Shown: positions 1-7,023, numbered from the stretch's first letter. The stretch is 9,188 nucleotides of DNA from Gammaproteobacteria bacterium (GCA_002701705.1 NZWU01000005.1:1-9188); one strand, 5' to 3'. Translations and numbers: made by a program. Notes: generated by a model from the letters alone, not told the origin.

Positions 1-1828
1 CTACAATATGATAAACAGGCACCTTTTCTAAAGTAAACTTACCAGTTTTAGGATCTCTTCTTGATACAGTTAAGCAGTGCCAATTTTCGTCATCTAATTT
101 TAAATGATCTCCTCTATAATAATAACCTGGCCAACGTGTTTCCTCACGGAATAATGTATGTTCTGCTACACATTGTGAAACTAATACTCGGTGTTTTAAT
201 TCCCAGGTTCTCATAAGTTGATGATAGTCTTCAGCTCCAATATGCTCAAGGTCCTCTGTCAGAGTATCTAATAATTCTATACCGCGTTTAAGCATATTTC
301 CATTGGTCATATAATGTGTACCAATGCCTCCACAATAGTCGTCCATAATTTTTTGGAGACGTTGTAAACCTTGCATAGGCAATAGATAGCTTGGCGATAC
401 GGTACCACCTGTAATTTCATTACTACCAACAGTATAGTTTTCTAGTGGTTTGTATACATCCTCTTTAAATTTTTCACACTGCTCATCTGAAACTTTAATG
501 TTCTCTGCTTTCTTGTCGTTTACATATTTGACTGCAGCTTTTGCACAAAGTCTACCTTCAGTAAACGAACCTGAAGAAAATGCATGAGCAGTACCGCCCG
601 CTGCATCACCGGCAGCAAACAATCCGTCAACTGTCATCATTCTATTGTAGCCCCAAAAATACTCCGGAGGAGAAAGATCTTCTGGGCCACTACACCAAGC
701 TCCAGAACAGGTAGCATGTGAACCCATAACATAAGGTTCTGAAGTAGTCAGTTCAGGATTTTGATATTTTGGGTCAATATCTTGTGATGCCCAAACAACA
801 GCTTGCCCAATAGTCATACCTAAGAAGTTTTCCCATCCAATCTCTTCTAAATGAGGATCTTGGAAAGCTTCCGTCGTGACCATACGTATAGGGCCACCAC
901 CTGCAATAGTCTCTTGTATAAAAGCATGGTTACGTAGACATGTTGGCACTGGATGATGATCAATATATTCGCCTACCATCGCTTTAGTATTCTCATACCA
1001 TCTTTTCTCATAGTCTTCCCCAGCACCATTTTGAGTATAAGTTTTAAGGTGTAAAAAGTATGCACCAACTGGGCCATAACCGTCTTTAAAACGTGTCAGT
1101 ACGATACGGTTTTCCATTTGAGTCATTTTAGCGCCAATAGCAATTGGTAATGCGTATGCAGAGCCATTACTCCATGGTGCATACCATGTGCGCCCCATAC
1201 CTTCTCCAGTAGAGCGTGGTTTAAAAATATGTGAAGCACCTCCTGCTGCACAAATTACTGCTTTAGCGCGAAAAACATAAAAATCCCCTGTACGCATGTT
1301 GAAACCACATGCACCGCCAACTCTATTCTCTTCATTTTCATCCATCAAGAGATGAGTTATCATGACTCTGTTATAAATTTTATCGGCAGATTTTTTAGCA
1401 GCTTCAGCAACAATTGGTTTATAACTCTCGCCATGAATCATAATTTGCCATTTACCTTCACGCTGATACTGACCAGTCTCTTTGTTACGCATCATGGGTA
1501 AGCCCCACTCTTCAAACATATGCACTGCAGAGTCAACATGGCGTGCCATATCATATGCAAGGTCTTCACGTACCATACCCATTAAATCATTTCGTGCATA
1601 ACGAACATGGTCTTCAGGCTGATTTTCACCCCATTGCATACCCATATAAGTGTTAATTGCATAAAGGCCTTGAGCTACCGCTCCACTTCGGTCAATATTG
1701 GCTTTTTCGACACAGATAATTTTCATATCCTTACCCCAATATCTCGATTCAAATGTGGCTCCAGTACCAGCCATTCCACCCCCAACAATAAGAATGTCAC
1801 AATCTACGGAAACAGTTTTGATACCCAT
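1..1828 (-). CDS. aprA: Adenylylsulfate (APS) reductase alpha subunit, partial (3' end outside window)
   Basis: FAD-containing catalytic subunit of dissimilatory APS reductase. In sulfur oxidisers it runs in reverse, joining sulfite and AMP to form APS in the cytoplasm. The reading frame is open without interruption from the ATG at 1828 to the window edge, 609 codons. The family is usually about 620-630 residues, so only a short C-terminal tail is missing. The N-terminus carries the dinucleotide-binding pattern DILIVGGGMAGTGA (about residues 11-24), and the second FAD region is around GLFAAGDAAGGTAHAFSSGS (about 402-421). His415 in that segment probably corresponds to the active-site His398 described for Archaeoglobus AprA (inference). 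AAGGAG at 1839-1844 lies 10 nt before the start, inside the end of aprB. The start shares one base with the aprB stop (TAATG), so translation is probably coupled. Identity is very secure. It is the last visible gene of the sat-aprMBA cluster. Confidence 0.97.
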   Translation of the reverse strand, partial: MGIKTVSVDCDILIVGGGMAGTGATFESRYWGKDMKIICVEKANIDRSGAVAQGLYAINTYMGMQWGENQPEDHVRYARNDLMGMVREDLAYDMARHVDSAVHMFEEWGLPMMRNKETGQYQREGKWQIMIHGESYKPIVAEAAKKSADKIYNRVMITHLLMDENEENRVGGACGFNMRTGDFYVFRAKAVICAAGGASHIFKPRSTGEGMGRTWYAPWSNGSAYALPIAIGAKMTQMENRIVLTRFKDGYGPVGAYFLHLKTYTQNGAGEDYEKRWYENTKAMVGEYIDHHPVPTCLRNHAFIQETIAGGGPIRMVTTEAFQDPHLEEIGWENFLGMTIGQAVVWASQDIDPKYQNPELTTSEPYVMGSHATCSGAWCSGPEDLSPPEYFWGYNRMMTVDGLFAAGDAAGGTAHAFSSGSFTEGRLCAKAAVKYVNDKKAENIKVSDEQCEKFKEDVYKPLENYTVGSNEITGGTVSPSYLLPMQGLQRLQKIMDDYCGGIGTHYMTNGNMLKRGIELLDTLTEDLEHIGAEDYHQLMRTWELKHRVLVSQCVAEHTLFREETRWPGYYYRGDHLKLDDENWHCLTVSRRDPKTGKFTLEKVPVYHIV

Positions 1829-2319
1829 TAGTAATACACTCCTTGTTTTAATTTTCCAACTTTATTCATTTCTGGCAAACCATCGTCTCCTGTTTTTACA
1901 TCTCCGGTTTTCAGGTATTTTGGCTCGTTATAAAGTAATTGGGAATCCATGATTTCTTGATTCGGTTTATTTTCATCTGCAAGTTTTGGTATACATTCTC
2001 CCCATGGTTTGGTTGTTATAGGGGATTGAAAGTTTTTTTCAGTACCATTTCTAAATTTAATTTTCCAAGAAATTGTTCCTTTTTCTTCTTCACGAAGTAC
2101 ACGAACACTATGACCTAGAGGTGCAAAATCTGCATAACCACGGGCATCTATTGCATTTTGATCACATGCTTTTACACACGAATAACATTCCCAACACATA
2201 TTAGGTTCAATATTGACAGCACGTCGTAATTTTGGATCGATGTGCATTATATCAGATGGACAGATATCTACGCACATTCCACAGCCATCACAACGAGTCA
2301 TGTATACAAAAGTTGGCAT
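1828..2319 (-). CDS. aprB: Adenylylsulfate (APS) reductase beta subunit
   Basis: Iron-sulfur subunit that carries electrons between the AprA flavin and the membrane partner. At 163 residues it is normal for the family. Two [4Fe-4S] motifs are complete: C10-x2-C13-x2-C16-x3-C20-P and C42-x2-C45-x2-C48-x3-C52. The tryptophan beside the second cluster's first cysteine (Trp43) sits where family members have a residue thought to help electron transfer to FAD (known from the family, position inferred). The C-terminal part from about residue 75 is the tail that wraps AprA in known structures; it contains WKIKFRNGTEKNFQSPI. The start is supported by AAGGAG at 2328-2333, eight nt upstream. The gene follows aprM by 49 bp and overlaps aprA by one base. 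It clearly forms one operon with both. Confidence 0.97.
   Translation of the reverse strand: MPTFVYMTRCDGCGMCVDICPSDIMHIDPKLRRAVNIEPNMCWECYSCVKACDQNAIDARGYADFAPLGHSVRVLREEEKGTISWKIKFRNGTEKNFQSPITTKPWGECIPKLADENKPNQEIMDSQLLYNEPKYLKTGDVKTGDDGLPEMNKVGKLKQGVYY
1839..1844 (-). promoter_or_regulatory. Ribosome binding site of aprA, inside aprB
   Basis: AAGGAG on the minus strand within the last codons of aprB, ten nt before the aprA ATG. Together with the TAATG stop/start overlap it indicates coupled, near-equimolar translation of the two subunits. Confidence 0.8.
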
Positions 2320-2327
2320 ATCATTTT

Positions 2328-2333
2328 CTCCTT
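2328..2333 (-). promoter_or_regulatory. Ribosome binding site of aprB
   Basis: AAGGAG on the minus strand, eight nt before the ATG. It fixes the aprB start and shows that aprB is translated independently of aprM. Confidence 0.8.
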
Positions 2334-2368
2334 AATTTATTTTTTAGTTTTTTAATCATTAAAATTCA

Positions 2369-3163
2369 TCAGTAGTTTGAAGGGTCCTCGCGCCTTATAC
2401 CAAGACCAAACTGTTTAGGTTTATCAGCAGGTTCTGGTAAATTGCTATTAGAACCATCTGCTTCAGCTAAATGTTTTTGTATTGCTGCCCCTGGCTTGTA
2501 AAACATATGGGCAAATTTTGACCAATATACCCCACCAAATAACACAATATTAGAAAGAATAAACAAAACTAAAAACAAACTATCCCATCCTGTTGCACCT
2601 GTTGCTTGTAAATAAGACCAAAGAAGTGCAGTTACTTGTGTTGCAAAGAGTGATAAAACAAATAAATCCGCAAAAATTACCTGATACCATGGATTGCCTT
2701 CTGCAGAAACATTAACCCTAATAACAAACCAAAACCAGAGAGTGCCAATACAAGTCATCATAGCTCCAACATGCCATAACATAGGTATCATTGTTGGTGT
2801 AACTGATGATGGTGTTGAATAGTTAAAAATCATAATTGCTGAAGTTATCCAGAATATTATAGTCCCATACATTCCAAGCAGATGTGCAAATCGACGCTGT
2901 ATAGTACAAAATTCCGATGACGTTAGAATATCTGATGCAACAGTTTTTAGTATAATAGTTGCTTTTTCTCCAGCACTAACAGTTTTAGTTGCTGCTTCTT
3001 TTGCTTTTTTCGCATTTTCGAAAAAGTACTTAACATTCTTCTTATGAATCATATCAAGTATTGTTCCACCTACTACCAAGATAATCATTACAATAACAAA
3101 AATCTGCATTGCAATGGATGGGATAAACCCCGAAAGTTCTGAAAATGGATTGATACTAAACAT
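2369..3163 (-). CDS. aprM: AprM, putative membrane anchor/electron-transfer partner of APS reductase
   Basis: Integral membrane protein of 264 residues, assigned from its position between sat and aprB, its size and its topology. I see five hydrophobic segments, at about residues 17-37, 94-114, 126-149, 161-186 and 194-216. A basic, Lys/Ala-rich loop lies between the first two, and the hydrophilic C-terminal tail is rich in Pro, Asp and Lys. Five segments with histidines near the membrane ends (His94, His131, His219) recall the cytochrome b-like membrane parts of NarI, HdrE and QmoC. Haem binding is therefore possible but not shown. In sulfur oxidisers that lack qmoABC, aprM lies directly before aprBA and is believed to link the cytoplasmic reductase to the quinone pool. 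A GGGAG ribosome site lies at 3176-3180, with a rather long 12-nt spacing. The operon role is secure; the mechanism is not. Confidence 0.88.
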   Translation of the reverse strand: MFSINPFSELSGFIPSIAMQIFVIVMIILVVGGTILDMIHKKNVKYFFENAKKAKEAATKTVSAGEKATIILKTVASDILTSSEFCTIQRRFAHLLGMYGTIIFWITSAIMIFNYSTPSSVTPTMIPMLWHVGAMMTCIGTLWFWFVIRVNVSAEGNPWYQVIFADLFVLSLFATQVTALLWSYLQATGATGWDSLFLVLFILSNIVLFGGVYWSKFAHMFYKPGAAIQKHLAEADGSNSNLPEPADKPKQFGLGIRREDPSNY

Positions 3164-3175
3164 ACTGTTTTATTT

Positions 3176-3180
3176 CTCCC
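3176..3180 (-). promoter_or_regulatory. Ribosome binding site of aprM
   Basis: GGGAG (in AAGGGAGAAA, minus strand) upstream of the aprM ATG. The 12-nt spacing is longer than usual but no closer candidate exists. Confidence 0.55.
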
Positions 3181-3232
3181 TTATTTATTATTACCCTGAT
3201 TTGTACAGTATTCTGTCTTTCTTTCTCATGCG

Positions 3233-3261
3233 ATTATAATAGATTATGACTATATTAGGAA
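3233..3261 (-). promoter_or_regulatory. Possible internal promoter for aprMBA
   Basis: The 124-bp spacer between sat and aprM contains a perfect TATAAT on the minus strand (plus-strand 3233-3238). The only -35 candidate at 17-bp spacing is TTCCTA (3256-3261), which is weak. It would give a leader of roughly 60 nt. In DNA this AT-rich such boxes arise by chance, so this is tentative. I see no GC-rich hairpin with a T-run that would separate sat from aprM. Confidence 0.3.
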
Positions 3262-3287
3262 TTAATTATTTAGAAAAATACAAAATT

Positions 3288-4481
3288 TTATCTAGATTGA
3301 TAGTAATCCATAAGTATTTCGGCAACCTCCTTTCTAGCAAATTCTAATGGTAATTCTTGTCCGTTTGAAAGCATTTCTCTTACTTTTGTTCCAGAGAGAA
3401 GAACGAAATCCTCTTTAGCATGGTTTTTTACGTCCCTCATCATCACAACTTTTTTAAGTTTTTTTGAGTATGCAGTGTGGTCAGCAGCAAAAATTTGAAT
3501 ATTTAATGATTTTTTAACTATTGGATTATCAAAAATTTTTTGCGCATCAAATGCTCCATAATAATCACCTACACCCGCATGATCTCTCCCAATAATTAGG
3601 TGTGAACAACCACAATTTTGCCTAAATGTAGCATGAAGTAGGGCCTCTCTCGGACCTGCATAAAGCATATCAAACCCAAATCCAGAGATTATTGCTGTAT
3701 TTGGAGGAAAATATAGTTCAACCATTTTTCTAATCGCTTTATCTCTAACATCACCTGGTATATCACCTTCTTTTAATTTTCCCAATGTCATGTGAATAAG
3801 CACGCCATCCGCTTTAATTCCTGACAAAGCCATTTTACATAATTCCTCATGAGCACGGTGCATTGGATTTCTAGTTTGAAAAGCAACAGTCTTAGACCAT
3901 CCTAAATTTTCAAGTTTCTGTCTAATTTCTACAGCGGTTGCAAACGTGTTTGGGAATTCTTCTGGGAAGTAGCTGTAATTTAATACTTGTATATCTCCTG
4001 CTACCAAAAATTTACCACAGGAAAGGAAATTTTCTACGCCTGGATGATTAGCATCATTAGTTCCAAATACATTTTTTGCAATTTCATTAATTTCATCATC
4101 AGATAATTCTTCTATTGATTCTATTTTTTGGATTGCCAATGGAGGATTTCCATCTATATTTGGATCTAGAAGAGCTATACTATCCCCAACTTCAATACCT
4201 GCAACACATTGACATAAATTCATAATTGGAACAGGCCAAAACAAACCATCCTTCGTTATCATAGATTTAGCAACACTAATAGCATTCTTTTTATCCATAT
4301 AACCAGATAAAGGTGTGAAATAACCAGCTCCTAACATCACAGCAATTGATGCAGCTGAAGAATTAAGCGTAATTTTCTTGAGGGATTTCGATTCTTGTAT
4401 TAGACCCTGTCTGACATCATTATCCTTGATATATAAGGGTAATAATACCTCTGATCCATGAGGTCCTATCAAATTTTTCAT
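3288..4481 (-). CDS. sat: Sulfate adenylyltransferase (ATP sulfurylase), dissimilatory Sat type
   Basis: Single-polypeptide ATP sulfurylase of 397 residues, the normal length for the bacterial homo-oligomeric Sat family and unlike the CysDN heterodimer used for assimilation. In sulfur oxidisers it converts APS plus pyrophosphate to ATP plus sulfate, giving substrate-level ATP. The opening MKNLIGPHGSEVLLPL is typical and supports this start. The nucleotide-binding motif QTRNPMHRAHE is at residues 202-212 with both HxxH histidines (208, 211). The second conserved motif GRDHAG is at 298-303, followed by VGDYYG, and LSGTKVREML closes the active site at 362-371. No C-terminal APS-kinase domain is present, consistent with a catabolic enzyme. 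No clear Shine-Dalgarno sequence precedes the start, which is unusual for so central a gene. It is first in the sat-aprMBA cluster and transcribed away from the 645-residue gene. Confidence 0.96.
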   Translation of the reverse strand: MKNLIGPHGSEVLLPLYIKDNDVRQGLIQESKSLKKITLNSSAASIAVMLGAGYFTPLSGYMDKKNAISVAKSMITKDGLFWPVPIMNLCQCVAGIEVGDSIALLDPNIDGNPPLAIQKIESIEELSDDEINEIAKNVFGTNDANHPGVENFLSCGKFLVAGDIQVLNYSYFPEEFPNTFATAVEIRQKLENLGWSKTVAFQTRNPMHRAHEELCKMALSGIKADGVLIHMTLGKLKEGDIPGDVRDKAIRKMVELYFPPNTAIISGFGFDMLYAGPREALLHATFRQNCGCSHLIIGRDHAGVGDYYGAFDAQKIFDNPIVKKSLNIQIFAADHTAYSKKLKKVVMMRDVKNHAKEDFVLLSGTKVREMLSNGQELPLEFARKEVAEILMDYYQSR

Positions 4482-4512
4482 AAAAAATCCATAAATTTTT
4501 ATCTATATTTTC

Positions 4513-4550
4513 ATTGATGATATAAAAGAGTAATATTATAATTCATCAAT
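4513..4550. repeat. Perfect 8-bp inverted repeat in the divergent promoter region, candidate operator
   Basis: ATTGATGA at 4513-4520 and its exact complement TCATCAAT at 4543-4550, separated by 22 bp that contain both -10 boxes. The arm centres are 30 bp apart, close to three helical turns. The left arm covers the -35 of the rightward promoter; the right arm lies between the -35 and -10 of the sat promoter and over the rightward start site. That placement fits a regulator site controlling both genes, but no regulator gene is in the window to link it to. Confidence 0.45.
4514..4542 (+). promoter_or_regulatory. Predicted sigma70-type promoter of the 645-residue gene
   Basis: TTGATG (4514-4519), a 17-bp spacer and a perfect TATAAT (4537-4542). 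Transcription would start near 4549, giving a leader of about 84 nt. The element lies within the footprint of the sat promoter on the other strand, so polymerase should not occupy both at once (inference). Confidence 0.55.
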
Positions 4551-4562
4551 CTTGTATATCAA
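4535..4562 (-). promoter_or_regulatory. Predicted sigma70-type promoter of sat-aprMBA
   Basis: On the minus strand TTGATA (plus 4557-4562) is followed after 16 bp by a perfect TATAAT (plus 4535-4540). Transcription would start near 4528, leaving a leader of about 46 nt before sat. The -10 box overlaps that of the opposing promoter. Identified by consensus match only, in AT-rich DNA. Confidence 0.6.
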
Positions 4563-4632
4563 AGAAACATTATACTGGAATAATCAATGTTTTTAAGATT
4601 GGATTTAAAAAACTTTTTGGAATGAATTAGCT

Positions 4633-6570
4633 ATGGAAGAGATTCTTGAAATTAGAGATGGATGTGAGACGCCTTTACAACTATTAAAAAGTAAAGCTTT
4701 TGCTCAGTATTTGGAGATTTATAAAAAACAATTTACCAAAGAGCTTGAATTAAGGAAGGATACTGATCAAAAAGAGGAAGCTCTACACAAAATAAAGTAT
4801 ATAAAATCAATTAGACCTAAGACCTTTATAGATATATTGGAAGGCGCAACACCTTTTTCGGGTGATGAACTGATGCAGCATCGACAAAGTGTTAGATTTT
4901 TTGATGGAGCATTTCACCACTATAGAACTAAATCCTATACAAGATTAGTTAGACTACATAATGAAATTTTGGAAAAAAATGAAACAACAGAATCAATAAA
5001 AGATAAGATAACAACAAAAGCTCACAAATTATCTGACTTAATCCTTGAATTACGTAGAATTTTATTAATAAGAGTGGGCTTTAATGAAGGGGTTAGGAGA
5101 ACCCAAGGATTGGAATGTCATCCAAACGTAACATGTGGTGAAATTTCTGGACATTATATTGATTTGCCTAGTACGTACTCAAACCTTAGCCATGTCCCTA
5201 TAACAACTACTGCAGATATGAGAACAGGAGTGCATTATACAACACATGCAAACAAAAGAGCATTTCCTTTTTTTGCACTTGATCATAACCCATACAAAAA
5301 TAAAAAATTTAATCCCGAGGAATATGTAGCAATACCATTCGAGGTTGGCAAATGGAATATAATAGCTTACATTCATAAGTCAAGAGGTTGCATTGAAATG
5401 GAACCTGGCTTATTAAATCTTTTTCCTTTTTCAAATGTAAAAAATTTAGCGAATAAAAAACCTGATGGTATTTTTATTTTTGGATGTCCACATTCTACAA
5501 TGGATGACTTAGGTTATTTTTATGATAAGAAAGATAATATTCTTGTTGGTCTAATACCTAATATAGATGATTGTAAATATTTTGGATATGGAAAAAAACC
5601 TGTACTTACACTCCACAATGTTTTATGTATTTTAAACGACGAACTACCTCTTCATTGTGGGTGTACAAGATACGCAGTTAGATTTGATACTAAAACCAAT
5701 GAACCCTATATTTTTGATTCTTTCATTAAGGCAGATGATATGGGGAGAGCTTCTTTACAAAATGGAAATAAAAAAACCATGACCCAGTATGCTGGCTCCG
5801 TACCATATTTTTTTGGTACTGAAACAGGTGCTTTTGCATGTTTGGATGGATTTAGTGAACATGCAAAAATGCAAATGGAAGGTAGAGAAATTGGTTATAA
5901 CAAGCATTCTGGCACGAATGCTAGACAAATTGTTCCAGTTACAGACTACGCTGAAGTATCCACTGGTTCAGAACTAGATATTTTACTCTATCTAAATAAT
6001 TATGATCTCATTGCGCCAGGGAATGATTGTATGAATGTAAATATGGATGTTGATGAAGCATTGGATCATTTTAGAAAAGGGGCTAGAGTAGCTGCAGGTA
6101 GCACGCAAACCCATAGAGGGAAAGTTGAAATAAGTTATTGGGCAAACCCATTCCCTCTACTGAAAGATAAAGACTGGAAGGACTTACCAGAACACAAAGA
6201 TCTTTGTCAGAAATTTGAAAAAATTGAAAAAAAATTCTTTGATAGCATTAAAAAAAGAGTTGAAGCAGGACATATGAAAATAGGAGTTGCTCATAGTATG
6301 CTGATGGCTGGTGTTTATGAAAAAAATACAGATGCTAAACTGACCAAGTGTGGGTTCAATGATCGTGATTTAGTGGAACATCAAGGACCGGAGAGAGCAG
6401 CAAAAGATATGATTAGTCTGATTAAAAAGACTGCTGTAGATAAAAGGAAACAAATGCCGGAGGGAGTGAATGAAGTTAACATCACTGTCGCAAGTGTTGG
6501 AGACAGTAGAACCGGTAAATCTGAGATGGCAGAAAAAATGGAAGGTGTTCTTAATATGAGCCTCATTTAA
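4633..6570 (+). CDS. Uncharacterised protein with PEP-carboxykinase-like regions and a C-terminal Walker A motif
   Basis: I cannot assign this 645-residue protein firmly. It has no signal peptide or membrane segment, so it is probably cytoplasmic. The C-terminal half aligns by eye with PEPCK: RQIVPVTDYAEV (431-442) resembles the family's KNIIFLTADAFG; EALDHFRKGARVAAGS (475-490) resembles YHFLSGFTAKLAGTE; NPFPLL follows at 505-510. LPLHCG (338-343) recalls PEPCK's MHCSAN, whose histidine binds metal, which would make His341 a metal-ligand candidate. The kinase P-loop expected shortly after that point is absent, while a perfect Walker A, GDSRTGKS (623-630), lies 15 residues from the end. The N-terminus (1-150) looks helical and charged. 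Its length recalls the uncharacterised DUF4914 family (unchecked recollection). The ATG at 4633 has only a weak GGAA ahead; the nearby ATG at 4622 stops after two codons. It is transcribed away from sat. Function, possibly nucleotide-dependent phosphoryl transfer, is inference. Confidence 0.7.
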   Translation: MEEILEIRDGCETPLQLLKSKAFAQYLEIYKKQFTKELELRKDTDQKEEALHKIKYIKSIRPKTFIDILEGATPFSGDELMQHRQSVRFFDGAFHHYRTKSYTRLVRLHNEILEKNETTESIKDKITTKAHKLSDLILELRRILLIRVGFNEGVRRTQGLECHPNVTCGEISGHYIDLPSTYSNLSHVPITTTADMRTGVHYTTHANKRAFPFFALDHNPYKNKKFNPEEYVAIPFEVGKWNIIAYIHKSRGCIEMEPGLLNLFPFSNVKNLANKKPDGIFIFGCPHSTMDDLGYFYDKKDNILVGLIPNIDDCKYFGYGKKPVLTLHNVLCILNDELPLHCGCTRYAVRFDTKTNEPYIFDSFIKADDMGRASLQNGNKKTMTQYAGSVPYFFGTETGAFACLDGFSEHAKMQMEGREIGYNKHSGTNARQIVPVTDYAEVSTGSELDILLYLNNYDLIAPGNDCMNVNMDVDEALDHFRKGARVAAGSTQTHRGKVEISYWANPFPLLKDKDWKDLPEHKDLCQKFEKIEKKFFDSIKKRVEAGHMKIGVAHSMLMAGVYEKNTDAKLTKCGFNDRDLVEHQGPERAAKDMISLIKKTAVDKRKQMPEGVNEVNITVASVGDSRTGKSEMAEKMEGVLNMSLI

Positions 6571-6592
6571 TATCAATATGAGTCTCATTTAA
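6553..6592. repeat. Two tandem palindromic boxes between the 645-residue gene and trxA
   Basis: AATATGAGCCTCATTTAA (6553-6570) and AATATGAGTCTCATTTAA (6575-6592) match at 17 of 18 positions with a 22-bp period. Each holds the palindrome ATGAG-N-CTCAT (6556-6566 and 6578-6588). The first copy includes the stop codon of the upstream gene; the second ends 5 bp before the -35 of the predicted trxA promoter. Two helical turns between centres suggests paired protein sites on one DNA face. In RNA the copies could also pair with each other as an 11-bp stem with one mismatch, but no T-run follows. Confidence 0.7.
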
Positions 6593-6597
6593 AAAGC

Positions 6598-6625
6598 TTG
6601 ATATATTTTTAAAACTATCTATAAT
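6598..6625 (+). promoter_or_regulatory. Predicted sigma70-type promoter of trxA-rho
   Basis: TTGATA (6598-6603), a 16-bp spacer and a perfect TATAAT (6620-6625). The start would be near 6632, a leader of about 68 nt before trxA. It has the same -35 and -10 boxes and spacing as the predicted sat promoter. Consensus match only. Confidence 0.6.
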
Positions 6626-6684
6626 TGTACCCATAATCATTTCAACATTTTCTTTTTCATTTTGAAAACAAATTCGTAATACTT

Positions 6685-6690
6685 GGAGGA
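6685..6690 (+). promoter_or_regulatory. Ribosome binding site of trxA
   Basis: GGAGGA, the strongest Shine-Dalgarno sequence in the window, nine nt before the trxA ATG. It fixes the start and contrasts with rho downstream, which has none. Confidence 0.8.
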
Positions 6691-6699
6691 AATTTTTTA

Positions 6700-7023
6700 A
6701 TGAGCAATGTTATAGAAGTAACAGATGCTTCTTTTGAAGAAGAGGTTCTTCAATCAGATATACCAGTACTCTTAGATTTTTGGGCAGAGTGGTGTGGTCC
6801 TTGTAAGTCATTAGGACCGATTGTTGATGAGACCTCTAGTGATTATAAAGGAAAGATTAAATTTGCTAAAATTAATGTTGATGATAATGCAAACACTACA
6901 AGGGAATTTGGAATAAGAGGGATTCCGACATTAATGATTTTTAAAGATGGAGCTAAGAAAGATACCAAAGTTGGTCTACTAACAAAATCAGAACTTACAT
7001 CATTCCTAGACAGCAACATATGA
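6700..7023 (+). CDS. trxA: Thioredoxin 1
   Basis: Small cytoplasmic disulfide reductase of 107 residues, the standard length for single-domain thioredoxin. The redox site WCGPC is at residues 31-35, preceded by the usual DFWAEW. The buried aspartate (Asp26, in LLDFWAEW) and the cis-proline (Pro76, in GIRGIPTLM) are both in place, as is the late glycine in VGLLTKSEL. There is no signal peptide or extra domain, so this is the general thioredoxin rather than a periplasmic or DsbE-like one. It donates electrons to ribonucleotide reductase, methionine sulfoxide reductase and assimilatory sulfur enzymes (family knowledge). Placement directly before rho is the conserved gammaproteobacterial arrangement. 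It probably forms the first gene of a trxA-rho transcript starting near 6632. Confidence 0.97.
   Translation: MSNVIEVTDASFEEEVLQSDIPVLLDFWAEWCGPCKSLGPIVDETSSDYKGKIKFAKINVDDNANTTREFGIRGIPTLMIFKDGAKKDTKVGLLTKSELTSFLDSNI

Noticed and set aside
1607..1952. Two overlapping plus-strand open frames (74 and 84 codons) opposite aprA/aprB
   Set aside because: They lie antisense to securely identified aprA and aprB, have no recognisable domain or ribosome site, and have low-complexity composition of the kind produced by reading a gene backwards.
5179..5376. Minus-strand 65-codon frame within the 645-residue gene
   Set aside because: A Cys- and Tyr-rich translation antisense to a long open frame, with no ribosome site; typical shadow.
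6370..6588. Minus-strand frames of 72 and 61 codons covering the end of the 645-residue gene
   Set aside because: The two compete with each other, both oppose a real coding frame, and they contain no known motif. Their hydrophobic look comes from the complement of Lys/Glu-rich codons.
6571..6699. Possible continuation of the 645-residue protein beyond its stop (frameshift or truncated P-loop domain)
   Set aside because: Stops occur throughout this stretch in all plus-strand frames and the next gene starts at 6700, so no remnant of a longer domain is visible here. Ancestral loss cannot be excluded.
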